A stretch of 64,000 nt of DNA, from assembly GCF_001427305.1 (NCBI RefSeq), contig NZ_LMFZ01000006.1, positions 95,334 through 159,333 on the forward strand. Reading direction: 5' to 3'. Below are positions 25,213 through 34,624 of this stretch, one piece after another. Numbering within the stretch: the stretch's first letter is position 1; every line of letters begins with the position of its first letter. This DNA is from Duganella sp. Root1480D1. Lineage in GTDB: Bacteria; Pseudomonadota; Gammaproteobacteria; Burkholderiales; Burkholderiaceae_D. The position numbers and the translations under genes are program-made. The notes beneath the pieces were generated by a model, which ran no database searches, had not been told where the DNA came from, and was given only the letters and a program-made list of their open reading frames with translations.

Positions 25213-25470
25213 GTGAACCGCACCCCGATCCCGTGCCGTCCACAATGCGGTGCCTGTTGTACGGCGCCCGCAATCTCCAGCCCTATTCCCGGAATGCCTG
25301 AAGGCAAACCAGCGGGCATGCCTTGTATCCAGCTCGATGCACAACGGCGCTGCAAGCTTTACGGCTTGCCCGAACGGCCCCTCGTGTGCGTCCAGTTCAG
25401 CGCCGACGAAGCGGTGTGCGGGGAGTCGCGCGAGCAGGCCATGCGCTGGCTGGGGTGGCCGAAGCGGTAA
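25213..25470 (+). CDS. YkgJ-family cysteine-cluster protein (copy 1)
   Basis: 85 residues from a GTG start. The N-terminal [31 protein letters not shown] carries the four-to-five-cysteine cluster of YkgJ/UPF0153 proteins, probably binding zinc or an iron-sulfur cluster. Further cysteines follow in [13 protein letters not shown] and AVCGES. Function is unknown. The next gene is a clear paralogue 14 bases downstream, so the pair arose by tandem duplication. Confidence 0.85.
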   Translation: MNRTPIPCRPQCGACCTAPAISSPIPGMPEGKPAGMPCIQLDAQRRCKLYGLPERPLVCVQFSADEAVCGESREQAMRWLGWPKR

Positions 25471-25484
25471 AATACTGCCCCATC

Positions 25485-25745
25485 ATGAGTTTCCAATGTC
25501 GCCCAGCCTGCGGCGCCTGCTGCACGGCGCCCTCGATTACGTCTCCGATACCCGGTATGCCGAACGGCAAGCCGGCCGGCGTGCGCTGCGTCCAGCTTGG
25601 CGACGATAAGCTGTGCAAGATCTTTGGCCAGCCCGAGCGCCCGGCGTTCTGCGGCGGCCTGCAGCCCTCGGCCGAAATGTGCGGCGAAACGCGCGAGCAG
25701 GCGATGCACTGGCTCACTACGCTGGAACTGGCCACCGCGCCCTGA
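25485..25745 (+). CDS. YkgJ-family cysteine-cluster protein (copy 2)
   Basis: 86 residues, starting [32 protein letters not shown] and continuing [22 protein letters not shown]. It is alignable with copy 1 along almost its full length and keeps the same cysteine positions, but lacks the CVQF cysteine context (FCGGL instead). The proposed role is metal or cluster binding. The start is the ATG at 25485; the frame extends upstream only as a shadow of copy 1. Confidence 0.85.
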   Translation: MSFQCRPACGACCTAPSITSPIPGMPNGKPAGVRCVQLGDDKLCKIFGQPERPAFCGGLQPSAEMCGETREQAMHWLTTLELATAP

Positions 25746-25795
25746 ACATGCCCGACGCGGGCATTGGAAACGATTCCCGGCTAGAATGTTCAGCT

Positions 25796-26938
25796 ATGAA
25801 TCAAGCCATCGACCATCGCCACCGCCTTTCCACCCGCCTTGCTTTCCTGACCGCGGGCCTTGCCATGTCTGCCTGGGCGCCGCTGGTGCCTTATGCGAAG
25901 GAGCGCCTGCAGCTGGCCGAAGGACCGCTTGGCCTGCTGCTGCTGTGCCTCGGCCTCGGCTCGCTGCTGGCGATGCCGCTGACCGGCGCACTGGCGGCGC
26001 GCTTTGGATGCCGCAAGGTGGTGCTGTGGTCGGCGCTGGTGGTCTGCCTGGCCCTGCCCGGCCTGGCACTGGCGCCGACCCCGATCCTGCTTGGCCTGGT
26101 GCTGTTCGTGTTTGGCGCTTCGCTCGGCACCATGGACGTGGCCATGAACGTGCAGGCCGTGATTGTGGAAAAGACCAGCGGCGGCGCGCTGATGTCCGGC
26201 TTCCACGGTATGTTCAGCCTGGGCGGCTTTGCCGGCGCCGGCAGCATGGCACTGTTGTTGTGGCTTGGCAGCGGGCCGCTGGGCGCCTGCGTGGCCATCG
26301 TGGCGCTGATCGTGCTGCTCCTGTGGCGCGCCAGCCCTGACCTGCTGCACGAGCCGGAAGCGCGCGATGGCGACACCCCGGCCTTCGTCATGCCGCACGG
26401 CGCCGTGATCTTTATTGGCGCCCTGTGCTTCATCGTTTTCCTGGCCGAAGGCGCCATGCTGGACTGGAGCGCCGTGTTCCTGACCGCCGAACGCGGACTG
26501 GAAGAAGGCCGCGCCGGCCTTGGCTACGCCGCCTTCGCCGTCGCCATGACAGTCGGCCGCCTGACCGGCGACCGCGTGGTGGGCCGTTTCGGCGGGCGCC
26601 GCGTGCTGCTGGCGGGCGGGCTGTGCGCGGCTGCCGGCTTCTTCACGGCAGTCGCCTCGCCCACACCGGCCGTGGCGCTGGCCGGTTTCGTGCTGGTCGG
26701 CCTGGGCGCCTCCAATATCGTACCGATCCTGTTCACGGCCGCCGGCAACCAGCGCGCCATGCCGGCCAGCCTGGCGATTGCCGCCATCACCACCATCGGC
26801 TACGCCGGCATCCTGGCCGGGCCGGCCATGATCGGCTTCGTGGCTCACCTGTCCAGCCTGGACCTGGCTTTTGCCGTCCTCGGCGGGGCGCTGTTGCTGG
26901 TGGCCGCCAACAGCCGCCTGGTGCGCGTCCACTCCTGA
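25796..26938 (+). CDS. Major facilitator superfamily transporter (YbjJ-like)
   Basis: 380 residues with about 12 hydrophobic segments. The N-terminal LSTRLAFLTAGLAMSAWAPLVPYAKERL and the FGASLGTMDVAMNVQAVIVEK motif resemble YbjJ-like inner-membrane proteins. Loop RVVGRFGGRRVLL is the MFS motif A equivalent. The substrate is unknown. The start at 25796 is the first ATG with sensible hydrophobicity. A short GC hairpin follows the stop. Confidence 0.85.
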   Translation: MNQAIDHRHRLSTRLAFLTAGLAMSAWAPLVPYAKERLQLAEGPLGLLLLCLGLGSLLAMPLTGALAARFGCRKVVLWSALVVCLALPGLALAPTPILLGLVLFVFGASLGTMDVAMNVQAVIVEKTSGGALMSGFHGMFSLGGFAGAGSMALLLWLGSGPLGACVAIVALIVLLLWRASPDLLHEPEARDGDTPAFVMPHGAVIFIGALCFIVFLAEGAMLDWSAVFLTAERGLEEGRAGLGYAAFAVAMTVGRLTGDRVVGRFGGRRVLLAGGLCAAAGFFTAVASPTPAVALAGFVLVGLGASNIVPILFTAAGNQRAMPASLAIAAITTIGYAGILAGPAMIGFVAHLSSLDLAFAVLGGALLLVAANSRLVRVHS

Positions 26939-26954
26939 CGCAGCGCAAACCGGC

Positions 26955-26970
26955 GCCCCGGCAACGGGGC
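26955..26970 (+). terminator. Hairpin after the MFS gene
   Basis: A 6-bp stem, GCCCCG and CGGGGC, with a stable GCAA (GNRA) tetraloop lies 17 bases after the MFS stop. No T-run follows, so termination would have to be Rho-assisted. It could also be an mRNA 3' stabiliser. Confidence 0.45.
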
Positions 26971-27073
26971 TACGCTTGACCCAAGTGCATCGGAGGGCCG
27001 CGCTCATGGTAAGCTTCGTGCCCGCGCAGCATCCCGCCCGCGTTCTCCCACCGATACACTTAACAAAATCACA

Positions 27074-27907
27074 ATGGATATCATTCTCGCGCTGAAGGCT
27101 CTGATCATGGGTCTGGTCGAAGGTTTTACTGAATTCCTGCCGATTTCTTCCACCGGCCACCTGGTGCTGGCGGGCAGCTTGTTGAATTTCACCGGCGAGA
27201 AAGCCAAAGTGTTCGAGATCGCCATCCAGGGCGGCGCCATGATTGCCGTGATCTGGGAATACCATAAGAAGATCTGCGACGTCCTGTTCGGCATGTTCCG
27301 CGACGAGCGGGCGCGCCGCTTCGCAATCAATGTGGTGGTGGCCTTCATCCCGGCTGCCGCGCTGGGCTTCCTGTTCAGCAAAAAGATCAAGGCCGTGCTG
27401 TTCGCGCCGGTGCCGGTGGCGCTGGCCTTCATCATCGGCGGCCTGATCATCCTGTGGGTCGAGCGCCGCGCCAGGAATAATCCGGTCGCCGTGCGCGTGC
27501 AGTCGGTGGACGACATGACCACCATGGATGCGCTGAAAGTCGGCATTGCCCAGGTGTTCGCCCTGATCCCTGGCACCAGCCGTTCCGGCGCCACCATTAT
27601 TGGCGGCATGATGTTCGGCCTGTCGCGCAAAGTGGCGACCGAGTTCTCCTTCTTCCTCGCCATCCCGACCCTGCTGGCTGCCACGTTCTACTCGCTGTGG
27701 AAAGAGCGCGCGCTGTTGTCGGCTGCCGACCTGCCGCTGTTCAGCATTGGCGCCGTGGTGGCCTTCGTGTCTGCCTTCGCCTGCATCCGCTGGCTGCTGC
27801 GCTATATCAGCACCCACACCTTCACCGTCTTCGCCTGGTACCGCATCGCGTTCGGCATCGTGGTGATTGCCTCCGCCTACTCCGGCATGATCGTCTGGGC
27901 CGAATAA
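27074..27907 (+). CDS. uppP: Undecaprenyl-diphosphatase
   Basis: Dephosphorylates undecaprenyl pyrophosphate to recycle the lipid carrier for peptidoglycan and other envelope polymers, and confers bacitracin tolerance. 277 residues with eight hydrophobic helices. The two signature motifs are [15 protein letters not shown] (about residues 17-31) and [13 protein letters not shown] (about 172-184), holding the catalytic Glu, His, Ser and Arg. No Shine-Dalgarno is visible upstream of the ATG. recQ begins four bases after its stop, which suggests an operon. Confidence 0.95.
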   Translation: MDIILALKALIMGLVEGFTEFLPISSTGHLVLAGSLLNFTGEKAKVFEIAIQGGAMIAVIWEYHKKICDVLFGMFRDERARRFAINVVVAFIPAAALGFLFSKKIKAVLFAPVPVALAFIIGGLIILWVERRARNNPVAVRVQSVDDMTTMDALKVGIAQVFALIPGTSRSGATIIGGMMFGLSRKVATEFSFFLAIPTLLAATFYSLWKERALLSAADLPLFSIGAVVAFVSAFACIRWLLRYISTHTFTVFAWYRIAFGIVVIASAYSGMIVWAE

Positions 27908-27911
27908 GAGA

Positions 27912-29732
27912 ATGACCGGCCAGGACACCAGCCAACGCGCCCTGCACCTGCTCCAGACCGTATTCGGCTACCCAGCCTTCCGCGGCCAGCAGGGGCAGAT
28001 TGTCGACCACGTCGGCAATGGCGGCGATGCACTGGTGCTGATGCCGACCGGCGGCGGCAAGTCGCTGTGCTACCAGATCCCGGCCATGCTGCGCGACGGC
28101 GTGGGTGTGGTGGTGTCGCCGCTGATCGCGCTGATGCAGGACCAGGTCGACGCGCTGGCCGAAGTCGGCGTGCGCGCGGCCTTCCTGAATTCCACCCAGA
28201 CTTATGAAGAAGCGGCGCGCATCGAACGCCTGGTGCGCACCAACCAGATCGACCTGCTGTACGTGGCGCCGGAGCGCCTGCTGACGCAGCGCTGCTTCGA
28301 CCTGCTGCAGGATTCGCAGATCGCGCTGTTCGCCATCGACGAGGCGCACTGCGTATCGCAATGGGGCCACGACTTCCGCCCTGAGTACATCAAGCTGTCG
28401 GTGCTGCACGAGCAGTTCCCGAATGTGCCGCGCATTGCGCTGACCGCCACCGCCGATCAGCAGACGCGCGCCGAGATCATCCATCGCCTGGCGCTGAACG
28501 ATGCCGCGCAGTTTGTCTCTTCGTTCGACCGCCCGAACATCCGCTACCAGATCGTTGAGAAAACCAACGGCCGCAAGCAGCTGCTGGACTTCATCACCGC
28601 CGAACACGCGGGCGACTGCGGCATCGTGTACTGCCTGTCACGCAAGAAGGTGGAAGAGACGGCGGAATTCCTGAACGAGCATGGCGTGCGCGCCATGGCC
28701 TACCACGCCGGCATGGAGCATGCGAAGCGCGCCGACAACCAGGCGCGCTTCCTGCGCGAAGAGAATGTCGTGATGGTGGCGACCATCGCCTTCGGCATGG
28801 GCATTGACAAGCCGGACGTGCGTTTCGTCTGCCACCTCGACTTGCCGAAATCGATCGAAGGCTACTACCAGGAGACCGGCCGGGCCGGCCGCGACGGCAT
28901 GCCCGCCAGCGCCTGGATGTCCTACGGCCTGCAGGACGTGGTGCTGCAGCGGCGCATGATCGACGAATCGGAAGCCGACGAGACCTTCAAGCGCGTGCTG
29001 TCGACCAAGCTCGATTCCATGCTGGGGCTGTGCGAGACCCTGAGCTGCCGCCGCGTGCGGCTGCTGGAGTACTTCGGCGAGCCGGCCACGCCTTGCGGCA
29101 ATTGCGATACCTGCCTCATCCCGCCAGTCTCTTTCGACGGTACGGTGCCGGTGCAGAAACTGCTGTCTGCGATCTATCGCTGCGACCAGCGCTTTGCCGC
29201 CGGCCACGTGATCGACGTGCTGCGCGGCGCAGAGTCCGAGCGCATCCAGACCTGGCACCACGACAAGCTGTCCGTGTTCGGCATCGGCGCCGACCGCAGC
29301 GAACAGGAATGGCGCGCCATCCTTCGCCAAGTCATCGCACTTGGCCTGGTGACCGTCGACCACGAACAATTCAGCTCGCTCAAGCTGACCGACGCTGCGC
29401 GCCCGGTGCTGAAAGGCGGCCAGAAAGTGCAACTGCGCCAGTACCAGAAACCGGTCAAGCAAAAGCGCAGCTCGGCGCCGAAGGGCTACGAGGAAACCAG
29501 CCTCGATGGCGACGAGCAGCGCCTCTTCGACCGCCTGCGTTCCTGGCGCATGGGCGCGGCGCGCGAACACGGCGTGCCGGCCTACGTGATCTTCAACGAC
29601 GCCACCCTGCGTGAAATCGCCAAGGTGCGGCCAGGCACACTGGATGAGATGCGCGGCATCTCCGGTGTAGGCGAGAAGAAGCTGGTCTCCTATGGCGACG
29701 AAATCGTCAGGCTGATCGGCGACCTGGCCTGA
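27912..29732 (+). CDS. recQ: ATP-dependent DNA helicase RecQ
   Basis: A 3'-5' helicase of recombination and fork repair. 606 residues in the family order: helicase domain with Walker A PTGGGKS (about residue 45), DEAH in FAIDEAHCVSQWGHDFRPEY, motif VI ETGRAGRDGMP, a zinc-binding cluster (CRRVRLLEYFGEP...CGNCDTC), a winged helix, and a C-terminal HRDC domain (about residues 525-606). All catalytic motifs are intact. It follows uppP by four bases. Its end overlaps the convergent PEP-CTERM gene by 26 bases. Confidence 0.96.
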   Translation: MTGQDTSQRALHLLQTVFGYPAFRGQQGQIVDHVGNGGDALVLMPTGGGKSLCYQIPAMLRDGVGVVVSPLIALMQDQVDALAEVGVRAAFLNSTQTYEEAARIERLVRTNQIDLLYVAPERLLTQRCFDLLQDSQIALFAIDEAHCVSQWGHDFRPEYIKLSVLHEQFPNVPRIALTATADQQTRAEIIHRLALNDAAQFVSSFDRPNIRYQIVEKTNGRKQLLDFITAEHAGDCGIVYCLSRKKVEETAEFLNEHGVRAMAYHAGMEHAKRADNQARFLREENVVMVATIAFGMGIDKPDVRFVCHLDLPKSIEGYYQETGRAGRDGMPASAWMSYGLQDVVLQRRMIDESEADETFKRVLSTKLDSMLGLCETLSCRRVRLLEYFGEPATPCGNCDTCLIPPVSFDGTVPVQKLLSAIYRCDQRFAAGHVIDVLRGAESERIQTWHHDKLSVFGIGADRSEQEWRAILRQVIALGLVTVDHEQFSSLKLTDAARPVLKGGQKVQLRQYQKPVKQKRSSAPKGYEETSLDGDEQRLFDRLRSWRMGAAREHGVPAYVIFNDATLREIAKVRPGTLDEMRGISGVGEKKLVSYGDEIVRLIGDLA

Positions 29733-30717
29733 AGCGCAAGCCGCCAAGCAGCAGCAGGCCGGCCAGCAACAGTGTCACGCGCGCCGGCTCGGGCACTGGC
29801 GACAACAGCATCATCACGAATTCCCCACTGACGATGTTTTTCGCCTGGGCGGCAATTTCGCCGTTCTCGTTGATGGCCAAGGCAGACGTCAGCATCCAGT
29901 CATGCCACTGCGGCTCGCGCCACCGGTGGTCGAGCACATAGGCTTCGCCTTCGTACCACAGCACCGAGCTCGCATAGCTGGAGCTTCCGACGATCATGCC
30001 GGCATCATTGATGTCCGTGGAATAACCCTCCCAGGCCAGTTCGAAGCGCCCATCGCGCCACACGCCGGTATGGAAGTTGTCGTAAGTTCCGATGACCCAG
30101 TCGTGGTTATTGATGTGGCCGGGGTAGCCGCAACACTCGTCCCCGACCTGCGAATATTCCCCGTCGTGCCAGATCTGGATGCCGTTGTCCCGGCTTCCGA
30201 CAACATGCCCCGCATCATTGATGCCGGTCGGGTGAAAGTTCTCGAAATAGACGGTGCCGCTATCGCGCATCACGAAACCGCTGGTGGTGTCCGGCCACCG
30301 TTCCGGCGCAGCAATGGAGCCGATGATGTCGCCACGCTGGTTGATGCCATACGTCACGCCGCCCTGTCCCGGCAGATCAATGCGCTCCATGCTGGCGCCC
30401 GCGCGCCATATCAGTGGCTGGTAGTAGCCGCCGTTGTCCGGATCATTCAGCAAGCCGAAGCCGACCACCGTGCCGTCATCGTTGATGCCGGAAATATAGG
30501 GTTGGTATACCTGCCCCGCCAGCACGGTCGCAGCACCTGTGCGGCTCCACACCGTGGGGCGGTTGTACTCATCGAGCCCCGCGACCTGGCCCTTGTTGTT
30601 CAACGCCATTGGCGTGCCAGTACCCAGCACTGTTGCATGGTAGGCCGCCGGCACCTGCGCATCAGCAATACAGGGCCACAGCAGGACGGTAATCAGCAAA
30701 CTGGCGAGCTTGTACAC
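29707..30717 (-). CDS. PEP-CTERM protein with HAF-type repeats
   Basis: 336 residues. A signal peptide (KLASLLITVLLWPCIADA) is followed by at least five repeats of the INxxGxVVG type (INDDGTVVG, INQRGDIIG, INDAGHVVG, INDAGMIVG), a beta-propeller-like HAF array. The C-terminal sorting signal is VPEPARVTLLLAGLLLLGGLRFRPGRRSA: a PEP motif, a hydrophobic helix and an Arg cluster, recognised by exosortase. The GTG at 30717 is preferred because GGGAG lies six bases upstream. The 3' end overlaps the recQ stop region by 26 bases. Function is unknown beyond surface or extracellular location. Confidence 0.85.
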   Translation of the reverse strand: MYKLASLLITVLLWPCIADAQVPAAYHATVLGTGTPMALNNKGQVAGLDEYNRPTVWSRTGAATVLAGQVYQPYISGINDDGTVVGFGLLNDPDNGGYYQPLIWRAGASMERIDLPGQGGVTYGINQRGDIIGSIAAPERWPDTTSGFVMRDSGTVYFENFHPTGINDAGHVVGSRDNGIQIWHDGEYSQVGDECCGYPGHINNHDWVIGTYDNFHTGVWRDGRFELAWEGYSTDINDAGMIVGSSSYASSVLWYEGEAYVLDHRWREPQWHDWMLTSALAINENGEIAAQAKNIVSGEFVMMLLSPVPEPARVTLLLAGLLLLGGLRFRPGRRSA

Positions 30718-30812
30718 GGCGTTCTCCCGGCATTGGCATGAGCGCTTATGCTGCACTTAGCCCGGCAAGGATGCCCGCCGCTTCGCCAATCGTGCGAAGC
30801 GCGGCGATAGGT

Positions 30813-31688
30813 TTAAGACTTGAGCCCGGCAGTGAGCTGGCGGTAGCGTCCAGGCGGCGCGCCGACTGCCTCGCTGAAGCGATGGGTGAAGTGGCTGAGG
30901 TCGGCGTAGCCGCAAGCTTGCGCGACCTGCTGCAGCGGCAGGCGGCCTGCGCGCAACAGTCCGCGCGCACGCTCGATGCGGCGCGCAGCTATCCATCCCG
31001 AGGGCGGCATGCCGAAACTGATGCGGAACATGCGGGCCAGGTGGAATTCCGACATGCAGGCAAGCTGCGCCAGCATGCCGAGCGTGATGTTCTGGTCGAG
31101 ATGGGCTTCGATGTACTCGTGCAGCCGGCGCCGCACGAGAGGCGCCAGGCCGCCGCGCAAGCGCAGGCCGGGCTTGCTCATCGACTGCGAGTGCAGCAGC
31201 TCGCTCAAGGCCTCGTGCGTGATCTCGTTTGCACGCAGCAGTTGGCCGGGGTCGTCCCACGGTTGCTGGAGCAAGTCGCCGCATAACTGCACCAGCCGCT
31301 GGCTCTCGAAATAGGTCCGGTCCTGCAGCGTGAGTTCGCGCGGTTCCCGGTCCAGCTCCGCCACGGCGCGCTGCGTGAAATGCTCCGGCATGAAGTAAAC
31401 GTGCAGCATGCGCAGTTGTCCGCGCACTACCCACTCGGACTCATGCCAGTCCGGCAGCGAGCATAAGCGCTGCGGGGCGCCGAACTGCCCCGGCAGTCCT
31501 TCGCGTTCGACGCTGTAGCCGCCGCCCAGGTAGCAGGACAAGGTGTGATGGCCCGGCTGGCGATACTCCGTCAGCGCCTCCTCCGTGCTGCGGTGCCATA
31601 CTGCGGCCGCCAGCCCGTCGCCAAGCCAGGCAAAGCGCTCCAGCGTGGCATCGGTGCCGGACATGGTGCGGAACACCGCGTGCGACAT
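30813..31688 (-). CDS. AraC-family transcriptional regulator
   Basis: About 291 residues. The C-terminal part (about 185-285) has two helix-turn-helices: LGMLAQLACMSEFHLARMFRISFGMPPSGWI and LPLQQVAQACGYADLSHFTHRFSEAVGAPPGRYR, the AraC/XylS signature. The N-terminal part is a cupin-like sensor without an obvious ligand. The start is uncertain: ATG 31688 (used) or a GTG near 31784 with 32 more residues. The gene stands alone on the minus strand, so no target can be proposed. Confidence 0.82.
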   Translation of the reverse strand: MSHAVFRTMSGTDATLERFAWLGDGLAAAVWHRSTEEALTEYRQPGHHTLSCYLGGGYSVEREGLPGQFGAPQRLCSLPDWHESEWVVRGQLRMLHVYFMPEHFTQRAVAELDREPRELTLQDRTYFESQRLVQLCGDLLQQPWDDPGQLLRANEITHEALSELLHSQSMSKPGLRLRGGLAPLVRRRLHEYIEAHLDQNITLGMLAQLACMSEFHLARMFRISFGMPPSGWIAARRIERARGLLRAGRLPLQQVAQACGYADLSHFTHRFSEAVGAPPGRYRQLTAGLKS

Positions 31689-31932
31689 CGCATCGCCCGG
31701 CTGGCCAGCCAGCGCCGCGCGCGCCGCCGCCCCCACGCGCTTGCGCGGAACGGCATCATCAAGTTGTCCAGTCAGAGGCTTCACGCCGAAAAGTCTAGCA
31801 CGCGCACGGCCACCCGGCCGTCCCACGCCCCGATTTGCGCAAGATCAGACAATCAACGAACAAGTGAAGCGCAACTTGGGGGATTTCCGGCCGACTTCAT
31901 GTTCCAACTGACATCACTGGGGTACAAATCTT

Positions 31933-31955
31933 TAAGGTCGCGATTTGCGACTTTA
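31933..31955. promoter_or_regulatory. Inverted repeat upstream of the PEP-CTERM gene
   Basis: TAAGGTCGC and GCGACTTTA around GATTT match at eight of nine positions. It lies about 130-155 bases upstream of the sigma-54-type promoter at 32087, a typical position for an enhancer-binding site. The remainder of 31689-32080 shows nothing else recognisable; the last part becomes A/T-rich. Confidence 0.4.
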
Positions 31956-32086
31956 GAAACCGGCAGAGGAACCCGGTTGAGGGACGAGGAATAACCGCGA
32001 TGCCGAGCGTAAATGTCGGGAAAATTTACAGTGCCTACAGGTGCAGGAATCAGTTTCCCATATGAATCAGCAACTTGCAGATGTGG

Positions 32087-32100
32087 GGTATAAAAATTGC
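32087..32100 (+). promoter_or_regulatory. Candidate sigma-54 promoter of a PEP-CTERM gene
   Basis: GG-N10-GC spacing is exact (GG at 32087-32088, GC at 32099-32100) within TGGGGTATAAAAATTGCTT, with the TTGCT element perfect. Transcription would start near 32112, leaving a leader of about 45 bases to the ATG at 32157. PEP-CTERM genes are known to be controlled by PrsK/PrsR with sigma-54, which supports this reading. Confidence 0.6.
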
Positions 32101-32156
32101 TTATTGCATTTGAAGCAATGCTGCCAACTAGACTACTGTTCTGAAAGGAAATATCG

Positions 32157-32726
32157 ATGAAGAAGCTCGCTTGCCTTGCAGCCCTGTCACTCGCACTCTC
32201 CGCAGCACACGCGGGCCCGATCCAGCTTGACCTGACCAGCGGCATCGACGCGAACAATAATGGCTCGGTGGTGTTCGATACCTACACGGAAGACGGCTTT
32301 CGCATCCGCATGATCCCCAACGGCGCCCACTACGATCGCAGCTTTATCGGCGATATCGGCATCCACAATGGGTTCCAGAATCCTGATGACGTTAGCTGGG
32401 TCCTCGATTTCTTCGGCGCCAGTTTCAGCCTGCTCAACGTCAACATCGCAGCCTACGCCGATGGCGCGACTTCCCTCACACTGACCGGCTCCAACGGCGC
32501 AACGCAAACCCTGTCTGGCACCGGCATGCTTGACGTTGCCGGCATGGGCAATGTGACTTCGGTGGTCTTCAATATCGACCAGGACGGTGGCACGCAAGGC
32601 GTTGGCCTGGCCGAGATCAATGTCGACAGCTCGCCAACGCAGCAAGTGCCAGTACCGGGCACGCTGGCGCTGCTGGGCCTTGGCCTGTCCGCACTGGGCA
32701 TGTCGCGCCGCCGTAAAGTGAAATAG
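32157..32726 (+). CDS. PEP-CTERM sorted exported protein
   Basis: 189 residues. The signal peptide MKKLACLAALSLALSAAHA is followed by a beta-rich domain of about 140 residues (LDLTSGIDANNNGSVVFDTYTEDGFRIRM...). A C-terminal sorting tail VPVPGTLALLGLGLSALGMSRRRKVK has the VPxP variant of the PEP motif, a helix and a basic end. It is a target for exosortase and is probably an extracellular matrix or exopolysaccharide-associated protein. AAAGGA precedes the ATG. It sits behind a candidate sigma-54 promoter and is followed by a strong terminator, so it appears to be a single-gene unit. Confidence 0.88.
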   Translation: MKKLACLAALSLALSAAHAGPIQLDLTSGIDANNNGSVVFDTYTEDGFRIRMIPNGAHYDRSFIGDIGIHNGFQNPDDVSWVLDFFGASFSLLNVNIAAYADGATSLTLTGSNGATQTLSGTGMLDVAGMGNVTSVVFNIDQDGGTQGVGLAEINVDSSPTQQVPVPGTLALLGLGLSALGMSRRRKVK

Positions 32727-32735
32727 GCAGGAAAC

Positions 32736-32770
32736 CGCCAGTGTGCTCCTCACGGTACACTGGCGCCTTT
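32736..32770 (+). terminator. Rho-independent terminator of the PEP-CTERM gene
   Basis: CGCCAGTGT and ACACTGGCG form a 9-bp stem with a 12-base loop, followed by CCTTT. It lies 10 bases after the stop. Confidence 0.8.
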
Positions 32771-32919
32771 CCTGGCCAGCGCCGTTCAGGGAGAATGGCC
32801 TTCTGCTTGCCTGCTATTCCCGAGAAACTGGCCCGGGCTGCAAGCGGCTCTCGATGGCCTCAGATAGCAGCAAGATGAGACAACCAGCCCGGCGCAATTG
32901 ACGGCATGCTGAGGGCACT

Positions 32920-33816
32920 ATGAATATTGCCCTCTACCTCACCACGGTGCTCATCTGGGGCACCACCTGGATCGCGATCAAATTCCAGCTCGGCGTCGTC
33001 GCGGCGCCGGTCTCGATCGCTTATCGTTTCTGGATTGCGGCGCTGGTGCTGATGCTGATCCTGCTCGTGCGCAGGCAGCAGATCCTGCCGCCGCGTTCCG
33101 CCTGGCGCTACCTGCTGGCGCAAGGCCTCGCCCTGTTCTGCTGTAACTTCCTGTGCTTTTACTACGCCACCATGTGGGTGCCGAGCGGGCTGGTTGCGGT
33201 GGTCTTCTCCACCGCGCCGATCTGGAATGCGATCAATGGGCGCCTGTTCATGAACCGGCCAATCCGCCCGCAGGTACTGGGCGGAGCGGTGCTGGGACTG
33301 GCGGGCATCGTGATGCTGTTCCTGCCATCGATGCAGGGGCACTGGAACGATAGCGGCATGCTGGGCGGCCTCGGGTTGGCGTTGCTGGGCACGCTGTGCT
33401 TCTCGACCGGCAACCTGCTCTCCAGCCGCATGCAAGCGCTGGGCATGCAGCCGTGGCTGACCAACACCTGGGCCATGCTGTGCGGCGCCACTATCCTGAC
33501 GATTGGTGCACTGGCCCTCGGCATGCCGTTCACCTTCGACCCGAGCCCGCGCTACGTTGGCGCACTGCTCTACCTCGCCGTGCCGGGATCGGTGATTGCC
33601 TTTACGGCTTATCTGCTGCTGGTGGGGAGGGTCGGGCCTGACCGTGCGGCTTACTGCACGGTGTTGTTCCCGGTGGTGGCGCTGACGGTGTCCACCGTCT
33701 TTGAAGGCTACCAGTGGAGCAGCATGGCGCTGGCCGGGCTGCTGCTGGTCATCGGAGGGAATTTACTGGCCTTCATGCCGGCACGGGCCAAGGCCCAGGC
33801 GTCGGCGACTGCTTAG
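32920..33816 (+). CDS. EamA/DMT-family transporter
   Basis: 298 residues with ten hydrophobic helices in two EamA repeats (about 1-135 and 145-290). The first begins LYLTTVLIWGTTWIAIKFQLG, with the WGTxW motif of drug/metabolite exporters. The second has SPRYVGALLYLAVPGSVIAFTAYLLLVGRVGPDRAAY, also family-typical. The substrate cannot be read from sequence. It is convergent with trmB; the stops are two bases apart. Confidence 0.88.
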   Translation: MNIALYLTTVLIWGTTWIAIKFQLGVVAAPVSIAYRFWIAALVLMLILLVRRQQILPPRSAWRYLLAQGLALFCCNFLCFYYATMWVPSGLVAVVFSTAPIWNAINGRLFMNRPIRPQVLGGAVLGLAGIVMLFLPSMQGHWNDSGMLGGLGLALLGTLCFSTGNLLSSRMQALGMQPWLTNTWAMLCGATILTIGALALGMPFTFDPSPRYVGALLYLAVPGSVIAFTAYLLLVGRVGPDRAAYCTVLFPVVALTVSTVFEGYQWSSMALAGLLLVIGGNLLAFMPARAKAQASATA

Positions 33817-33817
33817 C

Positions 33818-34528
33818 TTACTTCTTGGTGAACACCAGGTCCCACACGCCGTGGCCCAGTTTCAGGCCACGGTTTTCGAACTTGGTCAGCGGGCGGTATG
33901 CCGGCTGCGGAGCGTAACCCTCTGCGGTGTTCTGCAGCGCTGGCTCGGCGCTCAACACTTCCAGCATCTGCACCGCGTAGTCTTCCCAGTCGGTCGCCAG
34001 GTGGATGTAGCCGCCCGGCGCCAGGTGTTCGCACAAGGTCTTCACGAATGGTGGCTGGATCAGGCGGCGCTTGTTGTGGCGCGCCTTGTGCCATGGATCA
34101 GGGAAGTAGATATGCACGCCCGCCAGCGAACCAGCCGGGATCATATCGCGCAGCACTTCCACCGCATCGTGCTGGATCACGCGCAGGTTGGTGATGCCTT
34201 CGTCGCCAATCATCTTGAGCAGGCTGCCTACGCCAGGCGTATGCACCTCGACGCCGATGAAGTCCTTCTCCGGCATAACCTTGGCGATGTGGGCGGTGGT
34301 GCCGCCCATGCCGAAGCCGATTTCCAGGATTACCGGCGCCTTGCGGCCGAAAGCCTTTTCGTAATCCAGCGCTTCCTTCTTGTGCTCGATCAGGAATTGC
34401 GGGCCGAACTCCTTCAGTCCACGTTCCTGGCCCGTGGACAGGCGGCCAGCACGCGTAACGAAGCTGCGAATGCGGTGTTCGGTCGGGTCATAGAGCATTT
34501 TGCCCTTTGGCGTGGATTCGGAAGACAT
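33818..34528 (-). CDS. trmB: tRNA (guanine-N7-)-methyltransferase
   Basis: Methylates G46 in the tRNA variable loop using SAM. 236 residues. Hallmarks are [17 protein letters not shown] (SAM motif), [31 protein letters not shown] (catalytic/tRNA-binding) and [12 protein letters not shown]. Length and order match TrmB exactly. The reading frame is complete, and it is divergent from the HIRAN-like gene with a 96-base gap. Confidence 0.96.
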   Translation of the reverse strand: MSSESTPKGKMLYDPTEHRIRSFVTRAGRLSTGQERGLKEFGPQFLIEHKKEALDYEKAFGRKAPVILEIGFGMGGTTAHIAKVMPEKDFIGVEVHTPGVGSLLKMIGDEGITNLRVIQHDAVEVLRDMIPAGSLAGVHIYFPDPWHKARHNKRRLIQPPFVKTLCEHLAPGGYIHLATDWEDYAVQMLEVLSAEPALQNTAEGYAPQPAYRPLTKFENRGLKLGHGVWDLVFTKK

Positions 34529-34624
34529 GGCTGAACGTGCAAGGAAAAGGGACGATTATACCATTCCGGTTTTAGCGCCCGGCCTGCGATAATAGCGGGT
34601 CTTGTCCCTTAGGAAGCCCCTGAA

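Noticed and set aside
25790..27928. A 712-codon minus-strand frame spanning the MFS and uppP genes
   Set aside because: It is Gln/His/Arg-rich shadow sequence, while both plus-strand genes have clear transporter and UppP motifs.
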